Shown piece after piece: positions 45,692 through 58,797 of a stretch of DNA of 64,000 nt. How positions within the stretch are numbered: position 1 is the first letter of the stretch; the number at the start of each line of letters is the position of its first letter. This DNA is from Metaphire vulgaris (taxonomy: Eukaryota; Annelida; Clitellata; Crassiclitellata; Megascolecidae), in assembly GCA_018105865.1 (NCBI GenBank), contig CM030862.1:12617274-12681273 (forward strand). The letters run 5' to 3'. Made by a program: the position numbers and the translations under genes. The notes below the pieces were generated by a model. That model was not told the origin of the DNA and made no database searches. It was given only the letters and a program-made list of their open reading frames with translations.

Positions 45692-47144
45692 CTGTTGTAG
45701 CGATGTCGTCTGCTTTTCTTGAATTCCTATCGAAGGACACCTTGCCGTTCGTCTGGAGTGCGGTTGACAGAGAATGAGGAGGGAGAGGGAGAGGAGGAGC
45801 AGGAGGAAGAAGAGAGGGAGGTAGCTGAGGATTCTGCACCGACTGATCAGGATCGTCTCCGCCGTCTTTCTGACCCGCGGGGGGTGCATAGACCCCCTCG
45901 AACCCAGGGGGTCCAGCCGCGGTCCCCCACCCGGATCCCTGGTAGTAACTGTGGGGAGCGTCGGGCCCCGACTGTTCGAGACCGTAGTCTACCACCGGGG
46001 CGGGGTAGTAGTAGCCGTTCGAGGGCGGCTGTTGGACGTAGGGGGGTATGAAGTCGCAGTGGTAGGAGGAGGCGGAGGAGGAGGAGGTGGCGGAGACGCC
46101 CTCTGGCGGCAGTTTCGTGGCGTAGTAGCCGCGGTAGAAGGACGATGACGTCATCATCTGTTGAGGATTCGAATCCATCGTCGCGTACTGCGCCGCGTTT
46201 GCCAGCGACGCCGCCATGTTGGTTAGGGAGCTGAGTGCGCCTGCGCCGGGGTCGTACCGACATCCGGTTCCGGTCGCCGCGAGTCCCAGTTCCGGAACCG
46301 AACCGGAAGAGGCAGCGGCAGCGGCGGCGGCGGCGGCTGCGGCGGCGGCCTGGTGCTGAAGCAGGTCGTAACGGTCGTAGGCGCCCCCACCTCCGCCTCC
46401 GCCGACCGGATGTACCATGGATCCGAGCAGTCCCACGGGACGCAGGGCCTGGCACTTCCGGCGGAAGCCGCGCGGCCGGCGCCGGAAGGAGCCCTCCTCG
46501 AACATGAACTCGGTGGCCGGATCGATGGTCCAGTAGTGCCCCTTCCCGGGACGGCCGAGTCCCTTGGGGAGTTTGATGAAGCACTCGTTGAGAGAGAGGT
46601 TGTGACGCACGGAGTTCTTCCAGCCCTGGTAGGAGCCGCGGAAGAAGGGAAACCGGTGCTGGAGGAACTGGTAGATCTCGCTGAGCGTACAGCGCTTGAC
46701 GGGCGAGGACTGGATCGCCATGACGATCAGGGCGATGTACGAGTAGGGCGGCTTCTCCAGGCGCCGGGGTTCCGTCGATCCCGAGTGACCTTGACCCATC
46801 AAGGACGACGACGACGACGGCGACGATTTCGCTCCCTTCTTCCCTCCTCCTCCTCCACCTCCTCCTCCGCAGTCGCCGTTTTCCCGTTTTCCAGCAGATC
46901 CGGCGCAATCCGGTCTCTTGACCTCAAAGTCCGTCACGTGCAGATCTTCCTGCTTCATTTCCGATATACCGATCTCCCTGGAGCGCTGCTGCTGCTGCTG
47001 CTGCGTCACGTCGGAACCGGAAATGAGACTCTTATTATTTCCGCTTCCGCCGCTCAGAAGTCCGCTTCGACCGTGGAAACCGCCGCCGGAGTCGAAGAAG
47101 GCTCCGGGTCCGGTCAACAGTCTCTCCTTGATGTCGGCTTCCAT
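45692..47144 (-). CDS. FoxF: FoxF forkhead transcription factor, first coding exon
   Basis: This is a nuclear DNA-binding protein; FoxF genes pattern visceral mesoderm and gut muscle in bilaterians. From the ATG at 47144, residues 1-129 are low-complexity (polyGln, polyGly, polySer). The forkhead domain spans about residues 131-230 (46455-46754). It opens [18 protein letters not shown], has recognition helix [15 protein letters not shown], and ends [17 protein letters not shown], which separates FoxF from other Fox classes. After it come a 13-residue polyAla run and Tyr/Ser/Pro-rich stretches. The open frame continues to 45639, but ACAACAG|gtaagt at 45692/45691 is a textbook donor, and vertebrate FoxF genes also have a C-terminal second exon, so I end the exon there (phase 1). 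The second exon was not found. The next same-strand gene upstream is the RhoGAP fragment 9 kb away. Confidence 0.96.
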
Positions 47145-47847
47145 GTTCGCCTGGAATTCGCCGAAACGGAAATGACACCTCCGGGATGTGGCAAGAGCGC
47201 TGGAAGCAAATCTGAAATTATTATTACGTTACCTTCGGAAAATCTGGCTGATTATCGAGTCCAATGTCGGGAAAATATACATTGAAAAATCAACGCCAAA
47301 AGACGAAACAGACAGAATCAGAACTATATGAAAAACTACTCTTCTTGTTTTAGTTCTTTCTCTCTCTCTCTCTCTCTATCTGTGTCTCTCTCTTTCTCTC
47401 TATCTCTCGTATCTCTCGGTGACTGGTTCCCTGTTTTCTCAGCGTTTTCATTTGTCGGCTGCAGTTCCAACGCGAAGACCCAGGCGTTTAATTCTCCCCT
47501 ATTAATTGTCGCTGTACCCTCTCTCCCTCCCCTCCCCATCCCTCCGCCTGCTCCTCGTTGCCCCCGCCCCCTTCCACCGCCGCCGCCGCCTCGCCCTGCG
47601 CTGCGTTCGAGAGAAACGGGGTTGGGGGGGGGGCGGGGTGAGGGTGAGGTTCGAGGGGTGATGGGCCGCGGTACCTCCCCCTTCCTCGGTCTCTGGTTAG
47701 TTTTCGTCTTGTTTAATCTTCTTCTTCTTCCTCTTCTTCTCTTTGCGTCTTTGGTTTCTGGCTGTGGAACTTTTTTTGCCTTTCCAACCAGACGTCGTTC
47801 TTAGACGTTCTATTCTGCACTCCCAGCCCCGGTCGCTAGAGTTTTCT

Positions 47848-47851
47848 GTCC

Positions 47852-47908
<57 letters not shown>
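47848..47908. repeat. (CTGT)n microsatellite
   Basis: About 15 uninterrupted TGTC units, 0.7 kb upstream of FoxF. Confidence 0.96.
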
Positions 47909-47909
<1 letters not shown>

Positions 47910-48551
47910 AGCCTTGCGTATCTCGATCTGACTGCGTTTGTCAGAGTTCGGGTCAGGCATACGCGACCGATGATGTGTAAATGTGTGTGTGTGTGTCTGT
48001 CTTGTTCCTCCTCACCCCTCATTTTCCAGCTCATTTCGTCGGCCGTCAGTTCGTCCAATCGGACGTTCGTCTGGGCGGAGCGATCCATATCGATCGTGGG
48101 GGTGGACGGGTGGTGGGTGGGGAGACGGAGCTTGGGCGTCGAAACCTCGGGCGTGACAATCATCAGCCGATCCCCCCCCACCACCCCACACCCACCCTCT
48201 TCTGAGAACGAATCCATCCTGAGACAACCTCCGTCGACCCGTCGACCCGACCGACCATCCAAACCATCCTCGGCTCCTTAACGGTCCTCGGGATAACTTC
48301 CAGACCTTCCAGATGACCAACCCGTCCCCCTTCCTCCCCCTTCCTCCCCCTCCCTCCCTCCCCTATCTGCAAAATCACTTTTCGTCGCCTTCGTAGAAAG
48401 CCCTAACCACCGACGGCGGTTGAGATCCGATTTATGCAGCGCCATTAGGACCCGGAATTGTTATGGCGCTATAAGAGTGGGATACTTTGAGTGCGTTTTC
48501 TGTATTTGATCAAGGATTTGCGAGGAAGAAGGAACACGGTTGATATTCACC

Positions 48552-48683
<132 letters not shown>

Positions 48684-50044
48684 GAACAACAAATGCCATT
48701 TTGGAAGCATTTAAAAATAATTTTAATGGAATTATTATTTTATTTTAAAGTCAGAATAACAAACGCCAAGCAGTTTGTGGTCCCTCTTCTTTACAAAATA
48801 GCGTCACATTTTAGCTGCAAGTTTTACGATTCTTTAATTTTAAAAATATCATGACTATAGACTGTAATGATTGTAATATGAGTTTATAATTATAGTCAAA
48901 CTTTCTTAAAGTCATATTCCACAGATTTGTCATTATTGATAAGATTTTTTAAATCTATGTTTTCGTCTCGTTATGTTTCTATGTTTTTGCACTCAAATTA
49001 ATGTCTGATTAAGATACGAATGGGGTCTGGTCCCCTATTCCCTGTTTGAGAACCACAAAGATATGTGGGCCCTTATGCAAAGCTCAACACCCATGTATGT
49101 ATATTTATTAATAAAGATTGTCAAACTAGGCTGCAATTTTCAAGGTGTTTTCTCCTATATACACAAAATGTGAAATATATAGTAGGCCATTCAATGTTGT
49201 TTCTTCTTCAAAAACTTTGGTTTTGTACATTTTCAAAATGAATTTCTTCTCAATGGGACCACCATTGAGCTCCACAGACCCCGGGACAATGTACCTGGTG
49301 CACCTTTCACCCCCTCCCCCACTCCACAGGCCCGAAAACAATCTTTGGAATCCCAGAGCTTAAGAATAAGCAACTACTTCGGTGCTACAATTATAGCTCC
49401 ATATAAAATTCACGAGATTTTACTTACTTACTTCGAAAGTACAAATACCTCGTCGTCCACGATACCAGGGGAGCAGCGTCACTGCCTTACATACTTATTT
49501 ACTTATGTTCGCTTTTCGTCGCGAGATCAAAGCGGCCAAAATGAGAGAGAGAGAGACGCGGCGGAGCAATATTTTCTTTGTTTTACTGATCTTCTAATTC
49601 CGGTGTCTAAAGAGTCGCTTATAGTCTATATACTGCTTGAAGACTGCATGCATTGTCAAGAGCATCTCACTGCCTGTCCGCCTCGGTGTACGCGTGTCTG
49701 TCCGTCCGTCTGACTGTCTCGCTCTGTCTGTCTTTCTACTCGGGTGGCAGAGGACCCGGCGGCTATACGAGGCAATTAGAGGGTCTAAGGTTCGAGCCCA
49801 CCCAGTTTGTCACCCTTCCTTCCTTCCTTCCTTCCTTCCTTCATTTCTTCCTTTATATCTTCATTCCATCCTTCCATCCACTTGGCCCGTTAGGCGTCTA
49901 CCATTAGCCACCCACCACCATGTCGCTCTTAGGACCGACTACTTTCCCTGGGGATTCTTCCTCCTTCCTTCCTTCCTTCCTTCTTCCATTGGGAAAGAAT
50001 CTTCCTTTGATCCGGGACCTACTGTATACATATTACACACTCGA

Positions 50045-50048
<4 letters not shown>

Positions 50049-50118
<70 letters not shown>
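50049..50118. repeat. (GA)n microsatellite
   Basis: A pure GA run of about 70 bp. Confidence 0.97.
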
Positions 50119-50123
<5 letters not shown>

Positions 50124-50718
50124 ACAAGAAACACACGTATACAAAAGAAGACAAACAAACAAACAAAACTGATCAACAGACATACAGGCAGACAAAACCC
50201 CTTATCCCATCAGCAGCAGCAACAAAGCATACAAGGCAGGGCAATTCCAAGCAATCATATGCACACACACACAGACGCAAACAGACACACACAGACACTC
50301 CCCCCACACACGGGGTAACTCTAGCAACTTAAAAAACATATCCCTTTTTATTTAATTCACCACATAAGCCATATCTGCAGACGACTTTTGGACGCATCAA
50401 CGAATCTATCCGCAGATATTTTGGTATTTACCTGTATAAAGGTATCAGCGAGACATTAACTTTTTGTGCTTAGAATCAAGATTTTGCAGTTTTGCTAGTA
50501 AATAAGTAAGTAAGTAATACGGCATCTGCGCAATCATCCCAAATAAAGAAGATGCTCCACCTAGCGAACTGTACGAGAATTATTGGCCCTCTTGCGAACA
50601 ACCGAACTTTTTCTAACAACGACGCCATCTTGAAAAGTTTATGGAGCGTAATACAAGAAGTATATAAAACGTCACGCGGAGATATTAACACAGATCTTTG
50701 GCTGTTGGATTAATATAG

Positions 50719-50912
50719 CACTGGCGTAGCCACGGGTGGGGGGTGGGGTGGGGGGTTAAACCCCCCTTGGACGGCGAAAACATTTTGTTTGATGTATTTC
50801 CATGCAAATTTTATTTTGTAGGCGATTTTTGGAGTGAAAACCCCCCTTGGCGGTTATCGACGAAATTTGTTTTCAAACCCCGCCTCTTCCGGAAATCCTG
50901 GCTACGTCACTG
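50719..50912 (+). mobile_element. hAT-like MITE with 7-of-8 target duplication
   Basis: The ends are CACTGGCGTAGCCACGG and the complement of CAGTGACGTAGCCAGGA. It is flanked by TAATATAG (50711-50718) and CAATATAG (50913-50920). The interior has paired ACCCCCCTTGG motifs. Confidence 0.85.
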
Positions 50913-52617
50913 CAATATAGTGGAAGTAAGTAAGTAAGTAAATTGACAAAATTAAGGACTTGGGAACAATGATTTTACTGTTTATTATTTTTTAATCCAC
51001 AGCTTTCCATTAACCTGCATTATTTAATATAATTATTTGCGTTAAGAGCTTAACTTAAGCTGCTGTTGAAATGAAGCCATCGAGGGCGTAGCTTTCGAAG
51101 GCGATGTGGACCTAATAGCCGTTGGAGTGACAGAGACTTTGAAAAATTTAATTGAATGGCTGGGTGGAATAAGGAGGTAACTGTATCCGACCCCCCAATG
51201 GTTTGAGTATCAATTACAATAAGAGGGGTAACTGCATTTAACTCCTTATTCCACCCATCAATTCAATTGTGGCGATGACGTTCTGTCCGAGAGCCACCTA
51301 GCGAATGATTTGGAACTATTTTCAAATCGTTAAGATGAAAATTAAAACAGAGAGTGGGTAATCCTTAGACGCCTTTAACTCATTCTGTTAAAAATGCAAA
51401 TAAATCGAAACTAAAAACTAAATTCGCTTGCTGGCATTTCATTCATCCATTCATTGATTCATTGATTCAGTCATTCGTCCGTTCATTCATTCATTCATCT
51501 TTACCTCATGAGACTGTTTTGACCTCTTGTCCATGTGTTGCTCTCTCGTCTGGACTACTGTAATTCCCTGCCTCCCCTCCATCTTCGACTCACTAGCCGA
51601 TCAATACCTGGACTTTAACAACAATAAGTTCAGTATGCTGTGTACGAGGAATACCAGCTTTCTGTTTCCTACTTCCGGGCATAGAGCCTCTCCTAGTTAC
51701 GGTCAAAGTGGCGCTATACAAATGCCACACTGTATTACCTTGCACTACGCTCTTCGACGTTTCACACTTATTCCAGGTGCTCGTGAGCACTGAATCGGAG
51801 TAATACGCAACGAAATGACTCCAGTTCTGCACTCTCAACTCCCAGAATTACTCCCCAAATGGCATTTCGCCAATGATTTAGTTACTTCTACGCGGAGAGG
51901 GGGCGCTCATCTGAGCGCCACTGGCCCTCTGGCGAGTCGTTACGTAGTCATCATCGAAGACTATTAATGACTCGTGACGTCGACTGCTTGAGAATTGAAC
52001 GCCGGTGACGTCACGAGAGGAGGACTAGGCAGTCATTGTTGCCCATGAGCTTTAAATAGACTTGCCAGGGCGGCCATTTTTGGTCCAATGGCAGATCCGC
52101 TCGGGCGCCATTTTTGTTCGTTTTAGCGCGCGATTATTGATAAGACCGAAGCTTTCAGTAGCTTTAATTGTGAACGGATTCTTTGAAAAACTGCGCTATT
52201 TCGAGGAAACATTTTTAGAAAGACGATTCTAGGTTCTTGTAGCAAAGCTATTAAAGATAGCATATTAATCAACAGTTGCATACTTGTTGAGTAATTGTTT
52301 TACTTAAAAATTACCATAACTGCTCTTTTCTTTCTAAAATTCACCAACTTTGCTCATAACAAGCTTTAATGTTAGAAAAACCTCACCCTAGAATTCATAA
52401 TTAGAGTTGTATTTTATTGCAATGAATAAAATAAACGAATCTTCGAGTAGATCTGAATGTTTTAGAGCAGATATAAAAGAATGCCAGTGTTTGCAGTTCA
52501 ATAAAAAATCACATTAGAAACCAAATTATCCAGTACAATCAAACGCATTTATTCAATTTTCGTTTATGCGGCGCCACATAACAAGTGCACCGGACCCCAG
52601 ACTATGTATAGATGGCG

Positions 52618-52619
<2 letters not shown>

Positions 52620-52688
<69 letters not shown>

Positions 52689-52710
52689 GGAGGAGAGAGA
52701 GCATTAAATA
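52620..52710. repeat. (GA)n microsatellite
   Basis: A GA run with a few GG interruptions at its right side. Confidence 0.95.
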
Positions 52711-53347
52711 TGGCGTCCGATGTAACTACGCAATGATTTCTCTAGATCCCTCTAAGACCCAAAGCATCGACGTATATTTTCTTTCCTGTGAAATGACCTT
52801 TCTGCACTGGAGTAGAGACTCACGCTCAGCTACGTTCTGTCCAAGTATACAGCAGCATCGAATTGGTTTGTAATTCACTGCTGTCCCTCGCCCATATGGG
52901 TGGGTGGAGGGGGGGGGGTTAGTAAAACTGCACAAGAGACCGTCGCCACCTAACGACAGGGAATGGAATTGAAAACGCCAACGATACTTCTTCCACCGAA
53001 CCAGTACTCAGTACTCATAGCACGGTGCGGTACCAGAGACCGGAGGAATTGAAGTACTGTCGAGATGAAAGAGAAGACAGGTTTTCCGCCATCCGAAGAC
53101 CAGTATCAGATGACGTCACAGCGTTCGATGAATGTAAAACTGCGATTCAGAAGACGCAGAGGCCGTTGGTTCGATTCGCCGAAGACGCATTTTGCAGCGA
53201 GACGTCTTTTCATTTGGTGCCACTGTCTCACCGGCGACGAATCATTTTCCCCTAAAATAACAAAATAAGACTAATATTAATTAATTATATTATCTTGGCG
53301 GAGGTGATGATGATGATGTTAATGAATGATGATGATGATGTTTATAA

Positions 53348-53349
53348 TG

Positions 53350-53444
<95 letters not shown>
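53348..53444. repeat. (AAT)n-(ATT)n inverted repeat
   Basis: About 72 bp of AAT passes directly into about 24 bp of ATT; the two are reverse complements and can fold. Confidence 0.95.
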
Positions 53445-53519
53445 TTAAGTATTTTTTAAAATTATTTTTTATTATTATTACTGTATTAATTCTGACAATT
53501 TCATATAGCGCAATGTTAA

Positions 53520-53553
53520 TGATGATGATGATGATGATGATGATGATTGATGA

Positions 53554-53649
<96 letters not shown>

Positions 53650-53650
53650 C
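53520..53650. repeat. (GAT)n microsatellite
   Basis: A GAT run of about 130 bp, slightly interrupted near the start and ending in GACGACGAC. Confidence 0.96.
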
Positions 53651-54124
53651 GACGACGCTCTGTTCCAACCTTAAATTTCTAATGCGTTTTAAAGCTCAAG
53701 AAAACGACCACATGAAGATGTAAGTAAGACAACGAATTAACAGTTCCGTTCATTACAACAGTTTCTGTAAGTTTTACTCGATGGTGAAGATCTAAAAGCG
53801 AGGAACGGCATTTAAGAATTCATTTCCTTTTCTAGTTCCATCATACTTACTAACACTGAGCCCCCGTCATCGATCATTTCAAAAATCCATAATCACATGA
53901 AACTTCTTAAACAACGAATCGACTCTCATCCGAACGACAACGATAGGATACTGAAAGGATGGAGGAAAACTCTCGCCAGGTGGCGGATTTAGAGGAGGAG
54001 GAGGAGGAGGAGGAGGAGGAGGAGGAGGAGGAGAAAAAGAAGAATCGTTTCGCGCTCGTAAACGGATTTCAGAGAAGTTTTCATTACTAGAAAAAAACGG
54101 GAGAGCGTGTATGTGTGTGTGTGC

Positions 54125-54180
<56 letters not shown>

Positions 54181-54352
54181 CGCTTCAGTGGGTTTCCTTC
54201 GCCTGCAAAACATCTGATCAGATCCTGTTGAGTCTTAACGAACGAACGGCGAAATGCTGTTTTTGGTCAACCGTTTTTCGAGAAGATAAGATGGCAAAAG
54301 CTGTTTCGCTTCGAAGAACACCACGACGAGACAACGGAAGAGAGAAGGAGAG

Positions 54353-54415
54353 AAGGAGGGAAGGAGGGAAGGAGGGAAGGAGGGAAGGAGGGAAGGAGGA
54401 AAGGAGGAAAGGAGG
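54353..54415. repeat. (AAGG)n repeat
   Basis: Units of GGAAGGAG over about 60 bp, with (GGA)n at 53993-54032 and (GA)n at 54128-54172 nearby. Confidence 0.92.
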
Positions 54416-54579
54416 GAGACTTCGCCTCCCCTCAAGCCCCCGACGAACGAAGAAGGTGTGGACGGCCGTTGATAAGTGACTGATATGGGACTGATAAAAC
54501 CCGACGCCAGAGAACCATGCTCTTGGACGCCTAACTGATGAGCAGGAGAGCAAAGTTGGCAGCAGAATCACTTCCAGTC

Positions 54580-54630
<51 letters not shown>

Positions 54631-54787
54631 GTCTAAACGGCGACAAGTCCTGATAAGTGAAGATTAGAGCGAAAGACGAAACGAAGACAGGAAAGGAGGA
54701 ATGGTGGTCCAAGTGAAAGCGGAAATTCGCGAATAAGGACGTCTTCCATTTCCATTTCCCACCCACCCCACTTTCCCCACTCTTCCC

Positions 54788-54958
<171 letters not shown>

Positions 54959-55137
54959 CAGTGGCGTAGCCAGGAATTTTTGGTTGGGGGCAAAAGGGGC
55001 TAGCTAGTCAGATTCCTTACCCACCACTTCCCCTCCACAGAAAACTTTCTCACCGGATTTGCGCGAATCTGGTAGGTATTCTGGGGCAGGTTGAGGGGCT
55101 GTTGCCCCCATTTGCTTTCCCCGTGGCGACGCTAATG
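54959..55137 (+). mobile_element. hAT-like MITE, GCGTCGCCA family, left copy of a pair
   Basis: CAGTGGCGTAGCCAGGAAT to GTGGCGACGCTAATG, with the CTTTCTCACCGGATTTGCGC interior. The left flank is (CAT)n. The right flank, TTACTAGG, is the same octamer found left of the copy at 55458. Confidence 0.82.
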
Positions 55138-55457
55138 TTACTAGGGCCTCTTCACTTGCCTGTCAAAAGAAAATGTCCAATTTACGCAATAGAGAATACC
55201 ACAGGCAAAATTCTGAATGTCAAGAACTTTTGATATACAAGAGATAGTGCCATAATTTTTGAAAATCTTGATTACTAGGTGCTCTTCACTTGCCTGTCAA
55301 AAGTGCTAGCCATTCACACGTCTGCCAATACCATTCTCTGTAGTTTAAAAATGTCCAATTTAAGCAATAAAAAATATCACAGGCAAGTCTGAACGCCAAT
55401 CACTTTTGATATACAAGAGAGAGTGGCCTAATTTTTTGAAAAAACTTGGTTACTAGG
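55138..55457 (+). repeat. Satellite-like monomers between two MITE copies
   Basis: About 1.8 tandem copies of a 180-bp monomer (TGTCCAATTTA, CACAGGCAA, CTTTTGATATACAAGAGA, TACTAGG, CTCTTCACTTGCCTGTCAAA). A separate copy is at 20424-20600. Confidence 0.82.
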
Positions 55458-55649
55458 CAGTGGCGTTGCCATGAATTTTTGGTTGGGGCGGGGGGGGTGG
55501 CAAAAGGGTCTAGCGTGTCAGATTCCTTACCCGCCCCTCACCCCTCCACAGAAAACTTTCTCACCGGATTTGCGCAAATCTGGTAGGTGGTCTGGGGCAG
55601 GTTGGGGGGGGCAGTTGCCCCCATTTACCCCACCGTGTCGACGCTAATC
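55458..55649 (+). mobile_element. hAT-like MITE, GCGTCGCCA family, right copy of a pair
   Basis: CAGTGGCGTTGCCATGAAT to GTGTCGACGCTAATC. The left flank is TTACTAGG and the right flank is ATCACCAT, so the two sides do not match each other. Confidence 0.8.
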
Positions 55650-56058
55650 ATCACCATCATTATCATCATCATCACCATCCTCTTCTCTTCTTCTCCTACT
55701 TCTTCTTTATCATCGTCGTCATCTTCATCGATCCAGCTGTTTTTGGTGAATATTTTGAAAAGGCTGACGAAATTACAGAATGTTGTTGGGAAAAACAAAT
55801 ATGAAAATCCTTCTTCAACATTCGGCAAATGCCTCGTCTCGTTAATAATTATATTATCTAATTATCTCTAATTAGTTAATGCGCTTGCACCGCTTAACCT
55901 CGTCAAAATATCTGTGTCTGTTCAATTATAACAGAAAATGCCAAGAGAGGAAGCTGGAATTTGTCGGAATGCATATTCTATTATAGAAATCTGGATCACT
56001 GTAATTCCTCATTTTGCCTCTAATTTCTTTTTAGAAAAAGCGAATGCTGCTCATACAA

Positions 56059-56136
56059 CAGGGTGGCGCAAAAAAAACCCGGACTAGTCACATTTAGGTT
56101 TGCATTTAATATAGTCCGGTTTATTGCGCCACCCTG
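56059..56136 (+). mobile_element. Mariner-like MITE, second copy
   Basis: The ends CAGGGTGGCGC and GCGCCACCCTG are perfect complements. The interior matches the copy at 7899. A TA follows on the right only. Confidence 0.78.
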
Positions 56137-56311
56137 TATTAAATACACTGTTGTTGATACTATAGGGATCGCTTATATGTATCCAGAATCGCCCATTTCT
56201 TTCTTAAAATTCTTACTAAAGCGCGGGGCCTTTTTTAATAAAATTAATTCTACGACCCTTGACTTCTCTGGTACTCAAGTACTGTAAAGGCAATCGAGAC
56301 TAAGTATGCCT

Positions 56312-56584
56312 TCAGAGGAGGTACTGTAGGTACTTGACGTTGCTGTTGCAGTCCGTGGCGTACTTCTTCCTTAGCGGCCAGATGTCTAGCAGGTAGCGCA
56401 GCAGGTTGGAGTGATGGCGAAAGTTGAACGTTTCCGAAGAGCTGATGTTCGATGGACGTTTGAAGAAAGAAGGACAGAAGAAAACTGGACCAAGGATCAG
56501 TGCCAGGTCGGCGGCGGTCATGCCGTTCAGTGCGCACTTGAGTGAGACTCGAACCAGGTGGTCGAGGAGAAATGTGAGTGTCTC
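56312..56584 (-). CDS. RhoGAP-domain protein, apparent terminal exon
   Basis: RhoGAP domains speed GTP hydrolysis on Rho-family GTPases. The exon reads ETLTFLLDHLVRVS, then NGMTAADLALILGPVFF, then HSNLLRYLLDIW. These fit the conserved second half of the domain: the helix L-x-x-L-x-x-H-L-x-x-V, then M-(T/D)-x-x-N/D-L-A-x-(V/I)-x-G-P. The acceptor is strong (ttttttctctctgcag|GAG, AG at 56586-56585) and the frame is open to a tga at 56312-56314. The arginine-finger half of the domain must be in upstream exons at higher coordinates; I could not recognise them. The protein seems to end soon after the domain, although a missed donor near 56330 is possible. Subfamily is not assignable. Confidence 0.72.
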   Translation of the reverse strand, partial: ETLTFLLDHLVRVSLKCALNGMTAADLALILGPVFFCPSFFKRPSNISSSETFNFRHHSNLLRYLLDIWPLRKKYATDCNSNVKYLQYLL

Positions 56585-58036
56585 CTGCAGAGAGAAAAAA
56601 TCAACGTAGCCTATACAAATTGACGATTTTCATTCATTCACTATTCAATCTAACCCTATAAACCAACCCCTTTTCATCGTTTTTCATTTTTCACTCAACT
56701 CAGTTAACCCTATAACCTAAACCTAATAATCTCATTTCTTTCATTTTTATTCAGTCCAGTTTAACCGTTTACCACTAACCTGGCACTGACATTCAGCTAT
56801 TCAATGCCACAGAATTATCTTACTTACACAAAGTGTCCGTATAAATACCAAACCTCCATAACATCTTTAACTTTACATATTCTGTCAACTACAGCAGTTG
56901 TCTTTTTGCTTCGGCATTACACAAACTGTCGAATTACATAGAGTAAAATACAGGTTCGGTGGCAAAATAAGTAAATAATGAATTTATTTACACACAGTAA
57001 TCAGAGATGGGTTACATATTTGTAATTGGAATATTTTTATTTACAGTTTCGCAGTGAAAGTTTTGATATTTTTACAGTAAGGAAAATTTTAATGCTTGTG
57101 GTAATAATTTCCCTTATCCGGTCACCCACACAGGCTCGATTTCGGGGCGGGAGGACAGGCAGGATCCAATAGCCACTCGATCATCCGGATCAGATGTCGA
57201 CGGCGGATCAATCTGTCTTGCGACCGGAAGTCCACCGGATCCGCCGCCTCTTTCCACCTCCTTCCGGTCAAATTATCTAGCGCTATACAGGCGAAAATAT
57301 TTTCGCGAAGCCTTCGGTCATCATTCAGTTGCGGCGTCGAGATGAAAAAGAGTGGGGGTTGGGGCGGGAGTGGGGAGTGGGGAGTGTGGGGGGATAGGGG
57401 GAGAAACGGGATGAAGAACATTTTAATTTTTTCTCCTCCGGTGGGTAGGGGGGGTCCTATTACGCGTCGCGACTTTCGGTTGCCATGGTAACTCAGAAGT
57501 GCAAGCACTTTTGGAATGAACGCGAGGCCTGCTTTGCTGAGGTCGAGACTTCAAGACGATGGTCGGCATGGACGGACGAATAACGCCGTTGAGACGCGCT
57601 CCGTCTTAGGAGAGATTATAATTAGGCAATACTTTGGCGTTGTCTTTGCGTGCAAACGTTCAGTGCTGATTAATATAAGTGCCGCTGCTATTCGCCGGTG
57701 CCTGCACTGCGGAAGCGTAGTAGTATAGCATAGCACTTCTGCACAGCTACTACGAGTGCATATTGTCACTTATGGTGATGGCCACAACTTAACCTACAAG
57801 TTCTAGATGGATGGAGCGCCGTACAAGGCTTCCATCAGCGCGGTTGGGTGGGAGGACGGGGGAGTTGGGAGGGGGATCGATTTGACGGGAGGGACACCCA
57901 CTGCTAAAAACATTAGACTCCACTGAGGTCGACACATTTGACCTTAAACGGGTCCCCTCTCCCCACCGAAGGTCGAAATTTGTGGGTGGGGCAGGTTTTT
58001 CTCACTGCTTTTTAAAAAAGTGAATACTAATCATAT

Positions 58037-58074
<38 letters not shown>

Positions 58075-58765
58075 GGGTTAATTTCAGTTGTATCTCGTCC
58101 AATGCATGTTGTCAAATGTTAGATCGCGCCGATTTTTCGGAGCAGTCTGTAATCAATCAATCACTCACTCAATCAATCCTAAAACTTCTTTAGCGCCATT
58201 ATATTAGTACATGTGCATCAGCCGATGGCCATCTCAGAGTGAGAATCGTATTAAAAAATTCGTGTCCGTTGTATTATTCTAATTCTAATCATTCTGTAAT
58301 AATCCTTTCTTCACGTGGCCCATCCAAAGGATGCATTTTCATATTTACGACCACATCCCCCACACCCATCGTCCTTGGAGGACCCAATAGTTATTCTGCT
58401 GGGGTGTTCAGGTCTAGCACGGGTTAGGCTGTGAAAATTTTAGTTTTCTATAGCGGCATATTGGCTCTACAAGCGATTTCCAATATCACCACTGACTTTT
58501 AATTTTAATAATAAACTTACACTCGATTTCAGCGCTACGCTGTACGTATGATTTAAATCGGGGTTCACTGTAGTTAGACACGGGTATTAAGGTTTATGAC
58601 GGCGCTATATAAATAAGACCCAATGATGGTGCATGTTAGGCTCTGCATGGAAAGGCATAAAAGCGGTTTCTGTCATTCGTCGAGGCATTAAACAAGACTT
58701 CTTAGGAAAAGAAAGAGGATTTTCTCTCCACCATCTCCTCCGCCTCCTCCTCCTCCTCTTCCTCC

Positions 58766-58797
<32 letters not shown>

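Noticed and set aside
46353..47285. 310-codon plus-strand frame across FoxF
   Set aside because: It is antisense to the forkhead exon and arises from its GC-rich codons.
49747..49812. tRNA-like stretch ending GGTTCGAGCCC
   Set aside because: A B-box-like sequence is present but no cloverleaf or good A box could be drawn; at most a decayed SINE head.
57122..57508. Minus-strand frame near the RhoGAP exon (IALDNLTGRRWKEAADPVDF)
   Set aside because: It looks protein-like in part but does not match the arginine-finger half of RhoGAP, lacks a good donor and contains the TATAGCGC-type repeat motif.
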